The notes beneath the pieces are model-generated. The model worked only from the letters and a program-made list of their open reading frames with translations. It made no database searches and had not been told where the DNA came from. A stretch of DNA of 64,000 bases from Phascolarctos cinereus (taxonomy: Eukaryota; Chordata; Mammalia; Diprotodontia; Phascolarctidae), in assembly GCF_002099425.1 (NCBI RefSeq), contig NW_018343955.1, positions 13,378,001 through 13,442,000 of the forward strand. Direction: 5' to 3'. How positions within the stretch are numbered: the stretch's first letter is position 1; each line of letters starts with the position of its first letter. This document shows, piece by piece, positions 33,968 to 45,655 of the stretch. Position numbers and translations under genes: made by a program.

Positions 33968-35011
33968 CGCATTAAAAGAAATGTTTTGGTGACGTAGATG
34001 TACATTTAAAATTGAAATTATTTCAATTCAGTTTTTCACCAAACCAAACTATAGATCAGATCTGGCACTACAAATTTTTTGGTTTGGCCTTTTAATCAGA
34101 AAGAACTAAAGAATCTTGATGTATCCGTTTGACTTCTAAGAAAATGCCAGTATCACGCACCACATTTTGGGAGGGAAAAGTGCTCCAAGAGTAATTGATC
34201 ACATATTGATTTTGGTTTGGTTTTTTTTGTTTGTTTTTGTTTTTGCTTCTTATTTGTAACCATCACACTGTATGTTATTCTGTGAAACTGTAATTCTGAT
34301 GGCAGATAATTTTCTTTATTTCCTCTTTTTATAGGAGATGGTCTAATGGGAAAACAGTATCATATATACTGTACTTCAAATATTCAGATATGCTAATAAG
34401 TTTGTGATCTCATTTTGTAAATGTTTCTTCCAGTGATGAAAATCATAGCTTATACAAACTTGCCCATCTTGTATGACTTTTTTTTTCCATATCCTCTCTC
34501 CTTTGATACAGTGGGGCCTTATTCTCTTTGTGCAGACATTTCAAATACTTCGGTGGAACAGTCAGGCTATTCAGCAGTTAGCACTTCTTTTCTCCTTAGG
34601 GCCAGCTTATATTCTTTTTTTACATCGTACACTTCTGCAATGGCATCCTTTACTCTAGGTCTTGTTCATATTTCCTCATTTGTTACTTGTTAGGGGCTGC
34701 ACACATCCATCGTATACTTTTCTATTACCATTTGAATGATTCTTATTTTTGATTCTTGAGAGAGTCTACTGCTTTATGAAGGACAGCCATACAACATGGC
34801 TATGGCCATTAAAGAGATAGGTCTTTATTTCTGGAAGAAGCTTGGGATCATTAAAAGAGTACCTCAATTTTCTAACAGCAAATCTTCCTGCTCTGTACCT
34901 CCTATATGATTCTAGGTCCAGTTTGTCACATTTGCAGTGTCTGTCCATGGTATGTACACTGATAAACAAGTAGTACAGGTTGTCATCCTAAGTGCATGTC
35001 ATAATCTAGAT

Positions 35012-35201
35012 CAGTGGTATCAAACTCAAGACACTCCCGCCTGAATGCAGCCCAAACCAGATTAAAATGTATTTGCAAAATATTTTAACAAAATAATTAA
35101 AAATGCAATAAAACATTTTTAAATTAAGCCAATATGCAGCCCACAGGGATCCTGATGTACTCTTTAGAAACCCCCATTTCTATTTGAGTTTGACACCACT
35201 G
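35012..35201. mobile_element. hAT-type MITE with target-site duplication
   Basis: The terminal inverted repeats are CAGTGGTATCAAACTCAA and TTGAGTTTGACACCACTG, with two mismatches. The flanking 8-mers ATCTAGAT (35004-35011) and ATCTAGAC (35202-35209) match at 7 of 8 bases. An 8-bp duplication fits the hAT superfamily. At 190 bp it has no coding capacity, so it moved using another element's transposase. Confidence 0.92.
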
Positions 35202-36084
35202 ATCTAGACAATATGAATTCTTTGTGCAGCTCTTTTTTTCCCATGTGGATGGTTAGGCTAGACTCAGTGGTTTCTGAAATAGTTCCAGAAGTTCAGAATG
35301 TATTCTGGGTTTTGGCATAGCCAGTATCATCATCCAAAAATGGGAATGTATAGAAAACAGTACTGCCTGTAAAGATGTCTTCAACTTGGGTTGCACACTG
35401 TATCTCTTCCACAACAGTGGTACATGCCTTTGGCAACATAACCCCTTTTATACTCCTACCTTCTAGTAATTATCTAATGGTTACTAAACAAGTTTATCTC
35501 AGTTATATCATATATCTAGAATTCAATTACGTTCTAAAATCTAATGAAAAAATGTTTTTTGATGATACGGTATTTCGGATTAGTCAACACTTGTGTATAT
35601 ACATATAGCATAGTTAATAGCTAATTTACTAAACTTAAAACACAGAAGAAGTTTTTTCCAGAAATAAATCTTAATTTCTAGATTAAGTAATGGTTTTTAA
35701 ACCCCATACGGTTAAGTTGATAGCTGTTGGGGTTTTTTTTTTCTTCTTTTCTCCAGCACGTCATTTGTAATATTATGGTAAATGTCAGTGGATTTATGAC
35801 CATTTCTGTGGCTAGAATATATTGCAACCCCTTCATGCTTTTTCATCTTTTGCAGTTATAGTCTATAAAAGATCTACCCACCATGTTTTGGTTCTATTAA
35901 TCTTATATATCAATGCAGCACTCAAATTTGATACCTTACTCTCTACTTGCTGCACCCAGTTTCTTTTCTAGTTACTCATCTCCCTTATGTTGTCTTTTTT
36001 GACACTTCTTATATGTAAATTTTCCCTATCTTCCAAAAAACAAACTCACTGCACCCTAATTTTCAGATTTCATAGTTGTTTCTC

Positions 36085-36735
36085 AAACTTCATCCTTGCA
36101 ATTCATTGACCTCCTTGAAGCACTTGCCACTATTAATATCTCCTGCATTTATCCCTTTCTCGTTGCTCACACAGCCACCAAATAAATTGAGACCTTCATC
36201 ACTTATTTGAACTAATGCTTTGGTCTCCTTGCTATCTCAAGGCTCTCTGTTCCAGTCCTTTCTTCCAACAGCCACCAAATTACACAGACAGACTCCAGTG
36301 CTGCTTATTACCCCCGGTATCAAATATAAACTCCTCCCTTTGGCTTTTAAAGGCCCTTACGTACATTGTTCTTCTCCCCAGTCTGTTCTTCATATACAGC
36401 CCTCCACATCCCATCTTTTTTTTTACTGGCCATCTCCAATGTCTAGAATTCACTTGCTCTTTACCTGTCCTTGGAGAGTCCTTCAAATCAAGACAACCAC
36501 TTTTTACAAGAAGCTTATTCTGATCTCCTTCCAACAACTACTAGTACCCCTTCTGCCTGATTACTTTGTTTTTGTTTTGCTCATTCTGTGTATATTTATA
36601 TATGCAAGTTATCTTCCCTGATAGAATGTAAGCTCTTTGATGGAAGGGACTATTTCATCTTTGTATTCCTAGAGTTTAGTACAGCACCTGGCACATCACA
36701 AATAATCTATAAATGCTTATTAATTAATTGATGCT
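36085..36735 (+). repeat. L2-type LINE 3' region
   Basis: Landmarks are AAATATAAACTCCTCCCTTT, TGGCTTTTAAAGGCCC, ATAGAATGTAAGCTCTTTGA and CAGCACCTGGCACATCAC, followed by the AATGCTTATTAATTAATTGA end. It is non-coding debris. The two overlapping open frames of 102 and 133 codons are chance frames. Confidence 0.8.
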
Positions 36736-36917
36736 AGCAAATAATCTCATAAAAAACAAATCATTAAAAGCAAAAGCATATGATTTATCCATTTTCCAAG
36801 TATCCCAAATAGGAGAACTTTTTTTTTTATCCCTAGGAATTTCTGGTCAATTTAATTTTTAAAAAAACTTTTTTTTCTTAGTATTAAATATCTAGTCAAT
36901 TAAACTGAGTTGTATTC

Positions 36918-36965
36918 TATTTGTATTCAGAAGTTTCCTAATTTTAGAAAATTGGAATACAAATA
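36918..36965. repeat. small inverted repeat
   Basis: TATTTGTATTC at 36918-36928 pairs perfectly with GAATACAAATA at 36955-36965. The loop contains a second AATTTT/AAAATT pair. It is AT-rich, so chance is possible. Confidence 0.6.
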
Positions 36966-37282
36966 AGAAACAAATGTGGAGAAAAAAATTTTTCTGACAG
37001 TTTTCTGGTATTTATTGGCACATTTAAAATAGTTATAGTGCTCACATATTTGATTTACACAACTTTATCTATATCTTAATGTGTCCAGGATTTGTGTGCT
37101 GTAGTCACATACATTAAACGTATTCCTAAAACGGTATCTTTGAAAAGAAAAAAATATATAACGACTTATGTGAATATACATTGTCTATGTAATTATTCAT
37201 GGAGCATGATTATAGGTGACACTCAGATTTTATATAAAGCAGTGGGTGTGGAGTGGTAGAGACAGCCTACATTCATACCAAC

Positions 37283-37310
37283 CGTGTGTGTGTGTGTGTG
37301 TGTGTGTGTA
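37283..37310 (+). repeat. (GT)n microsatellite
   Basis: About 28 bp of pure GT repeat. Confidence 0.96.
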
Positions 37311-37357
37311 AATGTACATATAAAATCAAATATTAGTTTAATTTTATAGCTAAGTTC

Positions 37358-37540
37358 ATAGGAACATAGAGCCAGAAGGAATCTAGTACAAAGTACTAAT
37401 TTTACAGATAAAGAAATTCAGACCTGTGGAATTTAAGTGACCTGCCCTAGGTCACAGAGGTTGTAAGCATCAGAAATGGGATTTGAACCCAGGTCCTCTG
37501 ACTAAGAAGCCAATATATATTCAGTTTCCCAGCTGCCTCC
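37358..37540 (-). repeat. MIR relic, reverse
   Basis: GGAACATAGAGCCAGAAGGA, TTTTACAGATAAAGAAATTC, TAGGTCACAGAGGTTG and GGATTTGAACCCAGGTCCTC, then CCAGCTGCCTCC, all in reverse MIR order. Confidence 0.85.
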
Positions 37541-37689
37541 TATCTCAAATTTTTTTTCTTTTAATCTCCACTGAACTTCCATTCTATTTATGTATCTGGT
37601 GTTGCACACACATTTAGAACTATAATATTACTCTCATTTCTAAAGCCTTTGGAACTTAGAACTTTGTAACTTAGTGGTTGAGAAATATT

Positions 37690-38830
37690 GTTAAAGTTTC
37701 AAGTCACATCACCAACAAGGAGGCAGATGTGCCCCATAAACCTCCACACAAAGCAGTTTATGTACCAGGTGTAGAATAGCTAGAGCTAAATCCTTAAGTT
37801 AAGAAGACAGAACAGCCAGAAGGGGGGAAAAAATCTTATAAGTAGCAGTGCATTTTAATATTCAAAGCACTTGCTCATCACTCACCCCTCACATCTGTGG
37901 CAGTAAACACAAACTAGGTTGGGTTATGCCTAAACTAGGTTTGTCTCCCTCTCCCTCTGACGACTCTTCCCTAACACTGTCCCAGACTCCTCTCTCTCAT
38001 GCTCCACAAGAAGCAGGGAGAGGGAGGAATCAGACGGACTGAAAAATGAACTTATGCAAGTTAGTGTTTTGGGATTCAGGGAAGGGGAAAACTGGAAAAC
38101 TTCCAGTCCCATACCCCAAGGGTTACTCAAGGCATCGTCCTAGGCTAACTAGTCTTTATCTCCTATTGGAGGAAGCAGCAGCAGGCCTGATCCAACCTAG
38201 CCTGGGGGTGTGAGGCACCAGTGAAAAGGGAGGGTTCAAAGTTATGAGTAATAGTAGGTGATGCAAGAAAAAGTATTAAACACCCAAGACGGCAAGCAGA
38301 AAATCCTCACAAAAATCTCAGCGTACAGACCAACAGAGATCCTAAAAATCAGAAGGAAAAATAAATAGACCAGCAAAGAAAAATCAAAATAGAGTTAGCA
38401 AATACAATGTGAGGGAAAGTAAACCAGTAGTGTCTGGCAAAATAGATCTCTGTAGACTCATAAAAGAAATTGTTTTAGGTTAGAAGTTAGAGCTTTCGTA
38501 AAAGAAAATTAGGCATTCACTGTAGAATTTTGAAACACAATTAGACTAATAAAACTGAAACCATGATGGAGAAATTGACAGATTTAGAAGACATATGGAG
38601 AAGAAGATGATAGTTTGGCGAAACAGAAGCAAGAGAACATATATATTCCATACATGCCAAAGTAACTCACCTTGAAGACAGAATGCACAAGGAGAACTTA
38701 AGGATCATAGATCCCCTAGAAGAACAAGATAGATCAAAAAAAAGAAAAACATAATGCAGAAATAATACAAGAAAATTGTGCAGAATTTCCAAGTACAAAG
38801 CATTGATCAGGGGAATCTACACATTATTGC
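37690..38830 (+). repeat. L1-type LINE relic, 5' UTR/ORF1 region
   Basis: The right part (about 38560-38830) resembles L1 ORF1: CTCACCTTGAAGACAGAATG, then AAGAACAAGATAGATC and AATAATACAAGAAAATTGTG. The left part is GC-richer, as expected of a 5' region. It stops abruptly, with no ORF2 following. Heavily decayed. Confidence 0.6.
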
Positions 38831-39214
38831 AAGAAAATCATATACAAATGTTACTTGAAACTTGATGACACTGGTTTTTAAGAAAGAATTTAGACTAAAT
38901 TTAAACTATATTTATATATAATTTATAGATAATACAAATTCATAACAAAAGACTATGCATATTTGTAAATGTAGTACTTCAGTATTTATTTCTTTACTGA
39001 TTCTGAGTCTCTTTTTCATATAGTTTAAGCTACTTAATGTAATGTAATACTTCCATCAATAAAGTGGATATGTTAATGACATGCACAATGGGATATCAGA
39101 AAAGTGAAATTACAATTAGAAAATATCATTAAATGCTAACTGTAATAATGGTAGCTAGTCCAGGAAGCATAAAATAAGCATGGGTATAATATCAAGGACT
39201 ATCCCTTCTGACTT

Positions 39215-39350
39215 GGAACATCATACAATGGAAAGAATACTGCTTTTGCAGTCAGAGGACCTCCATTCAAAACCTTACTCTGTCAATTACTTCATATACA
39301 GCCTTGGGCAGGTCACTCACTATTTCTGGACCTCAGTTTCCTCTTTTTAA
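39215..39350 (+). repeat. MIR relic
   Basis: GCAGTCAGAGGACCTCCATT, TTGGGCAGGTCACTCACTAT and CTGGACCTCAGTTTCCTC occur in order. Confidence 0.8.
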
Positions 39351-39618
39351 ATGGCCTCCCTTTCTTTCCCTGCCCCTCCTTCTTCCTCTCCCACCTCAAC
39401 CCTATTCTAAGAACAGAAAATTAGCTTTACCTATTAAAGGCAACCATATGGGTTAAATGAGTCCAGTCACCGTTTATCACATTCTCCCCCAAAAATCCAC
39501 CCAAAAAAAGCCTTTCATTTGACAATTAGATAGATATAAAAGATGATTGAGGTAACCATTATCTAAAATTCGGTCATATTAAATTGTCAGTCAAATGTGA
39601 ATGGGTATCAGATCCTTT

Positions 39619-39758
39619 CTTCTTCTTTTTTTTTTTTTTTTTGAAAACTCGGAGTTAAGAGCAGGAGACCCTGAAGTTCAGGAGGGGTCATCACAGAGGA
39701 AAGAAAGAAGTACAGATAGGAGCCTGGTAGTTCTGAAGAAGAATATAAATGACTGATG
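39619..39758 (-). mobile_element. orphan retroposed insert, poly(A)-tailed, source unknown
   Basis: A perfect 11-bp duplication TCAGATCCTTT flanks the insert at 39608-39618 and 39759-39769. A run of 17 T (39626-39642) at the left end is a poly(A) tail on the minus strand. The body of about 115 bp (39643-39758) matches no SINE in the window and none I know. It is probably an LINE-mobilised copy of a small RNA or mRNA end. Confidence 0.8.
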
Positions 39759-40275
39759 TCAGATCCTTTGCTGTTTCTTTAAAGGGAAAATTAAGTACAG
39801 TGAAAAATGAAGAAATATTTTAAACTTCACAATTTTGTCTGTGGTCAGCTTGTCCACAGCAAAATAGAAATTGTAAAAGGTAATTTCTGTCAGTGCACAG
39901 CTGTCCGCATGTGTTGTTTAGTGGAAGTATTTCTTTTGAACTATATGGTATACATTAACACTGCATGATAAGTAGTGAGTGGTCCATTTTGTGTTTTAGC
40001 CTAGATGACTTCCTTAGTTTCATTCCAGGAGAATTCATTAATTGAGGTTCTACTATTAATTTCATTGTCTTTACTACACAAAGAATCATAGATTTACAGC
40101 CTCTTTATCAATTACCAAGCAGTAAGCCTTGGAACTTTTAGACTTTTAATGATTTCTAGTGCAATACAGCTTTTTGTGTTTTTTGAAATCTAGTGACTGT
40201 AACAAGAAGTGATGCTTCTGAGATATAATAGTCATACTACATATTTTTATTGTATATAACCAGCATAGGTTCTAG

Positions 40276-40372
40276 AGCAGGGACTGACACACTGCTGCCT
40301 GCTGTTTTTGTACAGCTGAGCATGATTTTTGTGTTTTTGGTGGGCTAGATAGAATTTGTTGACCTCTTGTCT
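40276..40372. mobile_element. possible hAT-type MITE
   Basis: It starts GCAGGGACTGACACACTGCT and ends TTTGTTGACCTCTTG, with TCTAGA-like sequence on both flanks. It resembles ancient mammalian MITEs of the GCAGGGATTGGCAAAC type. The ends are weak. Confidence 0.45.
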
Positions 40373-40567
40373 AGACGCCAAACTCAGTACCTCTAGGAAT
40401 AAAAGTAACTTTGTAGACTGAGTATGGTAATGGCTGTTGAGTAGCCACTTCTTACTTGAGTTTCCTTCAGATATTAGAAATGCTAGTTGTAATTTTTGCC
40501 TATATGTAAATTAGTTTAAAAATTCACAGTAAAGCATTTTGATCATTTTACTGCAATAATATTTTGC

Positions 40568-40680
40568 TTATCAATCAACAAGCAAATATTAATAGTTACT
40601 CTGTTCTAGTCCCTGGAAATGACATATGAAGAATGAAACAATCCCAACTCTCAAGGAGCTTACACTTTAACATAGTAGTA
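40568..40680 (+). repeat. family C repeat, degraded
   Basis: ATCAATCAACAAGCAAATAT, then GTTCTAGTCCCTGGAAAT and TCTCAAGGAGCTTACACTTT follow the order of the copies at 11625 and 23370. Confidence 0.6.
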
Positions 40681-41046
40681 GTTTGGGGGGGAAAAGTAGT
40701 TCACTAAAACCTCATTAATACAACATGGGAGAATTCTATGTATATTAATCTTTTGTCAGAATTCCAATAATTTCAGCTCCAAGGCCACAGTCACAAACAT
40801 GGAAGTGAATAAATCCCTTTCACCAGAAAAAGAAATAGCTATCAAAGGCTCTGCATTATATTGAAGTATAATCTGCTGTCTATGTCAGATGAAAAAGGGT
40901 TAGTTTTCCTGAGTTGACTTTAGGAAATTACATAGGGCCCATGTGGGCTACATAAGTTTGATAACTAGCTCAAACTTTCAAACCACTCTGTTAGGACTTA
41001 AATTATTTGGATATAGTGCAGCAGCATCTGTAAGTGGACTGTTCTG

Positions 41047-41050
<4 letters not shown>

Positions 41051-41079
<29 letters not shown>

Positions 41080-41127
41080 CTGTGTGTGTGTGTGTGTGTC
41101 TGTGTGTGTGTGTGTGTCTGTGTGTAG
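41051..41127 (+). repeat. (GT)n microsatellite with CTGT interruptions
   Basis: About 77 bp of GT repeat with regularly spaced TC interruptions. Confidence 0.97.
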
Positions 41128-41639
41128 TGTTTTGAAATACAGAGAATTTTAAAGCTCCAAGATCTGAAATTATACCTCTCAGAAACACCAAAGCTGCTTC
41201 ACACTGAGTTCTGAAAACATTAAGCATCATGGGTAGGCCTGGATTCCGACAACAGTAGATATAGTTTTTCTTTTTTCATTGTGCTGGATTTTAGCAAGGG
41301 AGAAGTGGGATGGAGCAAAAAGATTCAGTCCTTGCCCGAATTCTCTATCACCTATGTGAGGATTACTTGCAGAATACATATCTATTTAGTTCTTAGCTGT
41401 TTGCTTTTTATTGTCCAATCAGTCTGTACTGATAATACAATTTAAGTTTTTGACATTTGTCTCATCACAATATTATTAGATATTTTGCTTAAAAAGTATC
41501 ATCTGATACATTTAAGTCAAATGTACACTGGAGTTGCCCATATTAAAAACATGGAAATATTAGAATATTTCCAAGCCTAGCTAAGTTTTCTAGCTCACAA
41601 AGTTGTCAGAAATCCCTAAAACAGCTATATACCAGTCTC

Positions 41640-41715
41640 TTGATCTACCTGTGCCTCAGTTTGCTCATTTGTAAAATAAGGATTGGATTAGATGGCCTCA
41701 TAAATTCCTTTCAGG
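41640..41715 (+). repeat. MIR tail fragments
   Basis: TGTGCCTCAGTTTGCTCATT and GATTGGATTAGATGGCCTCA form a MIR 3' half. A weaker MIR-like stretch occurs at about 42430-42615. Confidence 0.7.
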
Positions 41716-43507
41716 GAAATCCTATATGGCTTCTAAGAAGCATTCTTCCAAATCTTCAACATCAGAAAATTTGGATTACAAAGCAAATATTCATGACATC
41801 TCTACCATGTACAGAACAGTGTACTGGATCCTATGGAAGCAACTGGTGTGGGGAAGACATTTAAACTAGAAGACATGACTCATGCACTGAAAAAAATTAC
41901 CATCTAATTGGAGTACACCAAACATTATTGGTAATTAGTGTGGCAAATATAGAAGCCTTGACTGATTGAATTCTGCATGTACATAGAGATAGAGTGACTT
42001 TTCATCAATGTACTGGGAAAAGATGCATTGATAGGTAAATGAAACAGAATAACTATTTCAAGGAAGCCATAATAACTTCCATTTAGGAGTTTGATTGAAC
42101 AAGATTGATATTAAATATGGCCATTTTAGACTGAATTCCAGTTTCTGTAAAGTGAAGGTCATAACCGATATAATATCTTGATGTATGATTGGGGCCTGAC
42201 AGAAAGGAGCCATAAACAATATTAAACAACAACAACAGAAAAGTCCTAGAGCCACTCACATTATCCTCTATTGGAGACAATTCAACTCTTACGTTTCTAA
42301 GAATAAGTAACTAAGACAGAACAACCTAGTAGAGGTTTATTGAAGAAGTAATAGATGGTATGTTTTATTTCATTGTTATGAGTTATAGTAAATTTCTTCA
42401 CTATTTTGTCATTTCTTTGATTCAGATATTAGAGGTAGTACTGCATAGTTTGAAATATTGTGAACTTAGATGGACCTATATTCAAGTATGTGACTGTTTG
42501 CTAAGCTTGCTTTCCCATCTGTTCATGGAGCTTTGTGATCTTTTAATTACTTCTTTGCACATGAGATAATATATATAAAATATTTTGTAAACCTTAGAGC
42601 ATTATGTATATGTAAGACTATTATTGTCAAGGACGGATCAAATTCTGAAGATGTCCACATTGTAGTGGAAATCCTATCTTCCCCTGTTGTAAATTAAAGT
42701 TTGATGCTTTAACAGTAGCGTTGCAGCAAGTACTCAATGTTTAACCTGCCCAACAACATTTTTATCCATTAACTAATAACTTTAGGAGATACACGGGTGA
42801 GTAAAATAAGCCTTCGTCTTTCCTACTTATTGATGACAACTTATCCTGGACAAATTATTTTTTGACTTCTATTTTTTTTTAAGCATCTGAGACCACATAT
42901 TATAAATGACAGTTTTTCATAGCATGGAGGATATTTGTTAATATAGGTTGAACAAAGTTTTTCTCTATTTTTAAAAATTGTTCCATGAAAAAATATTGTA
43001 TTACATTTTTTAATTGTTGAAGAATCCTGTAGTTTCAAGTGGAAGAGTATTCTGGGTTTTGGAAAATTCAGCCCTTATATATCAATCACCAAATGCAAAC
43101 AGCTTCTTATACCAGAGAGAAAAAAAAAGTTAAGAAGGCAGAAATTTCATTGGTTTCAAAACAGCTATTCGATGGGTTTTTTTTAAATGTTTCTATTAGG
43201 AATGCATTTTATATCTCTCCTCCCCTACCCCTCACTATTTGTCTCAACCTTAGCACTGGGTTTGCAGTAGGCATTGTTTTCATAAGTTTATATAACTGTT
43301 TACCTACGTACACTTACTGCAACAGATTGATTATGACTACTGAAAATGAGAGTACTTTATTAAAATTTGAATATATTTAATGTGAAAATAAACGATAATT
43401 CTCTGGAAACTTTTCCTATAAATCCAGTTAGGTTCCACTGTACTAATGTAAATAAATATTTTCATTTATCTTCAGATTTAAATTTTCTTCTTACTCTTCA
43501 TTAATAG

Positions 43508-43690
43508 GTAGTATAGATCAGTCAGTGTTAAAAGAATTACCCCCTGAGCTCCTGGCAGAAATTGAATCTACCATGCCACTTTGTGAACGTGTGAAAATGA
43601 ACAAGCGCAAACGTAGCACAGTTAATGAAAAGCCAAAATATGCTGAAATCAGTTCGGATGAAGACAATGACAGTGAAGATGCTTTTGAAT
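43508..43690 (+). CDS. NIPBL: NIPBL exon 11
   Basis: This 183-nt exon corresponds to human residues 1041-1102. It reads SIDQSVLKELPPELLAEIES, TMPLCERVKMNKRKRSTVNE, then KPKYAEISSDEDNDSEDAFE. The KRKRSTVNEKPKY stretch is the known bipartite nuclear localisation signal region of NIPBL. It is followed by an acidic SSDEDNDSED run that looks like a CK2 target (inference). The acceptor is TTAATAG and the donor is GAAT|GTAAGT. Human has DSDEAFE where this copy has DSEDAFE. Length equals human. Confidence 0.97.
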
Positions 43691-43869
43691 GTAAGTAGTG
43701 TGTAACTTAATTTCTACTATATAATTAAGATGTATGCTATCTTTTCAGTTTCCTTTTGTTCTTTTTATAACCTAATTTGAAAATAAAAAATAATATTTAT
43801 TAGTGTAATATAATTGTGTAGGACTGCATCAAACCACATTTAAGTGCTTGGGATCAAAAGTGTTAGAGA

Positions 43870-44023
43870 TGAGGGCAGCTAGGTGGTGCAGTGGATAGAG
43901 CACCGGCCCTGGAGTCAGGAGGACCTGAGTTCAGGTCCATCCTCAGACACATAACAGTCACTGGCTGTGTTACTCTGGGCAAGTCACTTAACCCCAATTG
44001 CCTCACCAAAAACAAACAAACAA
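43870..44023 (+). mobile_element. full-length marsupial tRNA-derived SINE with 14-bp duplication
   Basis: It has the intact head GGGCAGCTAGGTGGTGCAGT, then GCACCGGCCCTGGAGTCAGG and AAGTCACTTAACCCCAATTG, with a CAAACAAACAAA-type tail. The target-site duplication AAAAGTGTTAGAGA at 43856-43869 and 44024-44037 is perfect, making this the freshest-looking insertion in the window. Confidence 0.95.
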
Positions 44024-45555
44024 AAAAGTGTTAGAGAAGTATATGATACACTGATAAAGCCAGACTCATGCTTGCCACTTTTTGAGTGGAATAAAAAATC
44101 TGATAGAATCGAATAACATTAGAAAAAAAATTTAAATGCCTTATTATTAGAGATAACATGGTTCTGAATTTGTAAAACATAAAGCAGTTAACTACAAATG
44201 GATTAGCCATATAACTGTTTCCTTTATGACAAGCTAGGATCTAGTATTGTTCCCTTAATTCTGTACTTTCTAGGGCAGGATTTTCATTTACTAAGCCATT
44301 CTGGATCTTTCATTTAGCTACAATATTGTGCATAGTTGTCTGTACGTCAGAGTTGTTTTTCTTTCCTGCATTCCTTCCAACCAACTCAATTGCATTTTTT
44401 TATTTTTGTCCTTTTTTAAGAGGTTATTTAGTAGGAAAGGGTGAGTGAGAGGTAATTCTGGTGTATGGGACCCTTCAAAGGGAAGGCTGGTACAAAATGA
44501 TGTTTTACTCACATTAATTCCAGCTTGAGGCCACTGCGCTAGGTAGGAATGAGGTCAGAGGCCAGATGTAGGATCAAAGAAGTAAGGGGGTGGGGACCAG
44601 AAAGGAGACCTGGAAAGGGACGTGAGCAGACATCAGACATATTTTACAAAGGTCAACCCCGCACCACCAACAGAATAAGCCAGTGAGAAGGGCAAAGCAA
44701 CATTTTTAAAGGAGTTCGCAGTTATTCAATGAATTGTATCATTTTTATATGGATTATTATTTTTATGTGTGAAGAAAACTTAAATACAAGTAAGTATATC
44801 AGTAGCACAACCTTCAAAACAACCTTTCCTTCTGATGCATTATGCTTTGTGCATAGTGGATATAGAATACATATTTATTAAGTATCAATAAATGCTATGT
44901 AGCCTCTTTTTTTCTGCATTATAGACTTTTGTCAGACAAGTATTACAATGGGACAAACTTTTCATTTTGGTAACACATTAGGAAATGCAAGGTCTAGTCA
45001 TGAAGAGAAGAAAAAAATACCTCTACCTCATCCACCTCCCAACCATATCTTCTTCTTTAACTTCATTTATTGTCCATTGTATGTCCACTGATGCAGAAAA
45101 ATTACTGTGCAGAACTTTGAAAATAGACATTGCCTTTGGGATTTGGTATGATATCCTGAGAAAAGGATACTTGATTAGATTTCAAGCCAACCCATTCCCA
45201 CCCTTTGGCAGTTTCTAAGTAACTTAATTATTTTTATTTACATTGCTTAACAAAGTGAAAAGATATGAATTCCCACAACCCTTATCTTCTACCACCGCCT
45301 TGTCAGCAGAAAATCATGGCTAGTCATGATTTAAAAATGGAATGGGACTTGGGACTGGGTCTAGTCAAGAGGACCCAATAACTAAGTGATTGCACAGCCT
45401 AAATTTATGACAAGAGTGGAGTAAATTCATATGGAAGAGGGCATTAGAAATCCTTGGAGTATGGCCAATTCTTAAAGACATGTTTTGAGTATTGAGTATT
45501 GAGTAAGCAAACTAGGGCCAACATTCAGAAGACTAACCCAGGTCCAATCTATATA

Positions 45556-45655
45556 ACCACTTGTTAATGATGGTGTCAAAGGCATTCCTGTCCAGGTATG
45601 GGTTGGATTGGATAGTCTAGGAAATCTCTTCCAATTCTGAGATATGCTGTTTTTA
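45556..45655 (+). repeat. CR1/L3-type LINE 3' end
   Basis: CATTCCTGTCCAGGTATGGG, TTGGATTGGATAGTCTAGG and TTCCAATTCTGAGATATGCT form the typical 3' end. Confidence 0.75.

Larger units (their letters stand above)
30106..43507 (+). other. NIPBL intron 10 (13.4 kb)
   Basis: This is the largest intron in the window, GT-AG. 30106-33900 shows only AT-rich sequence and short GT-type tracts. 33914-34087 holds two hairpins. 34480-35470 is unexplained. Then come a hAT MITE (35012-35201), an L2 3' end (36085-36735), (GT)n and MIR (37283-37540), an L1 ORF1-type relic (37690-38830), an orphan retroposed insert (39619-39758), a (GT)n tract (41051-41127) and MIR scraps. 42620-43507 is plain. Confidence 0.8.

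Noticed and set aside
36215-36621. Two overlapping open frames of 102 and 133 codons
   Set aside because: Both lie in an L2 3' region that is non-coding. Their frames overlap each other and match no L2 protein.
39670-39700. C/D-box snoRNA inside the orphan insert
   Set aside because: A GTGATGA on the minus strand and a CTGA occur, but only about 10 bases apart and with no terminal stem, so the spacing is wrong for a C/D snoRNA.
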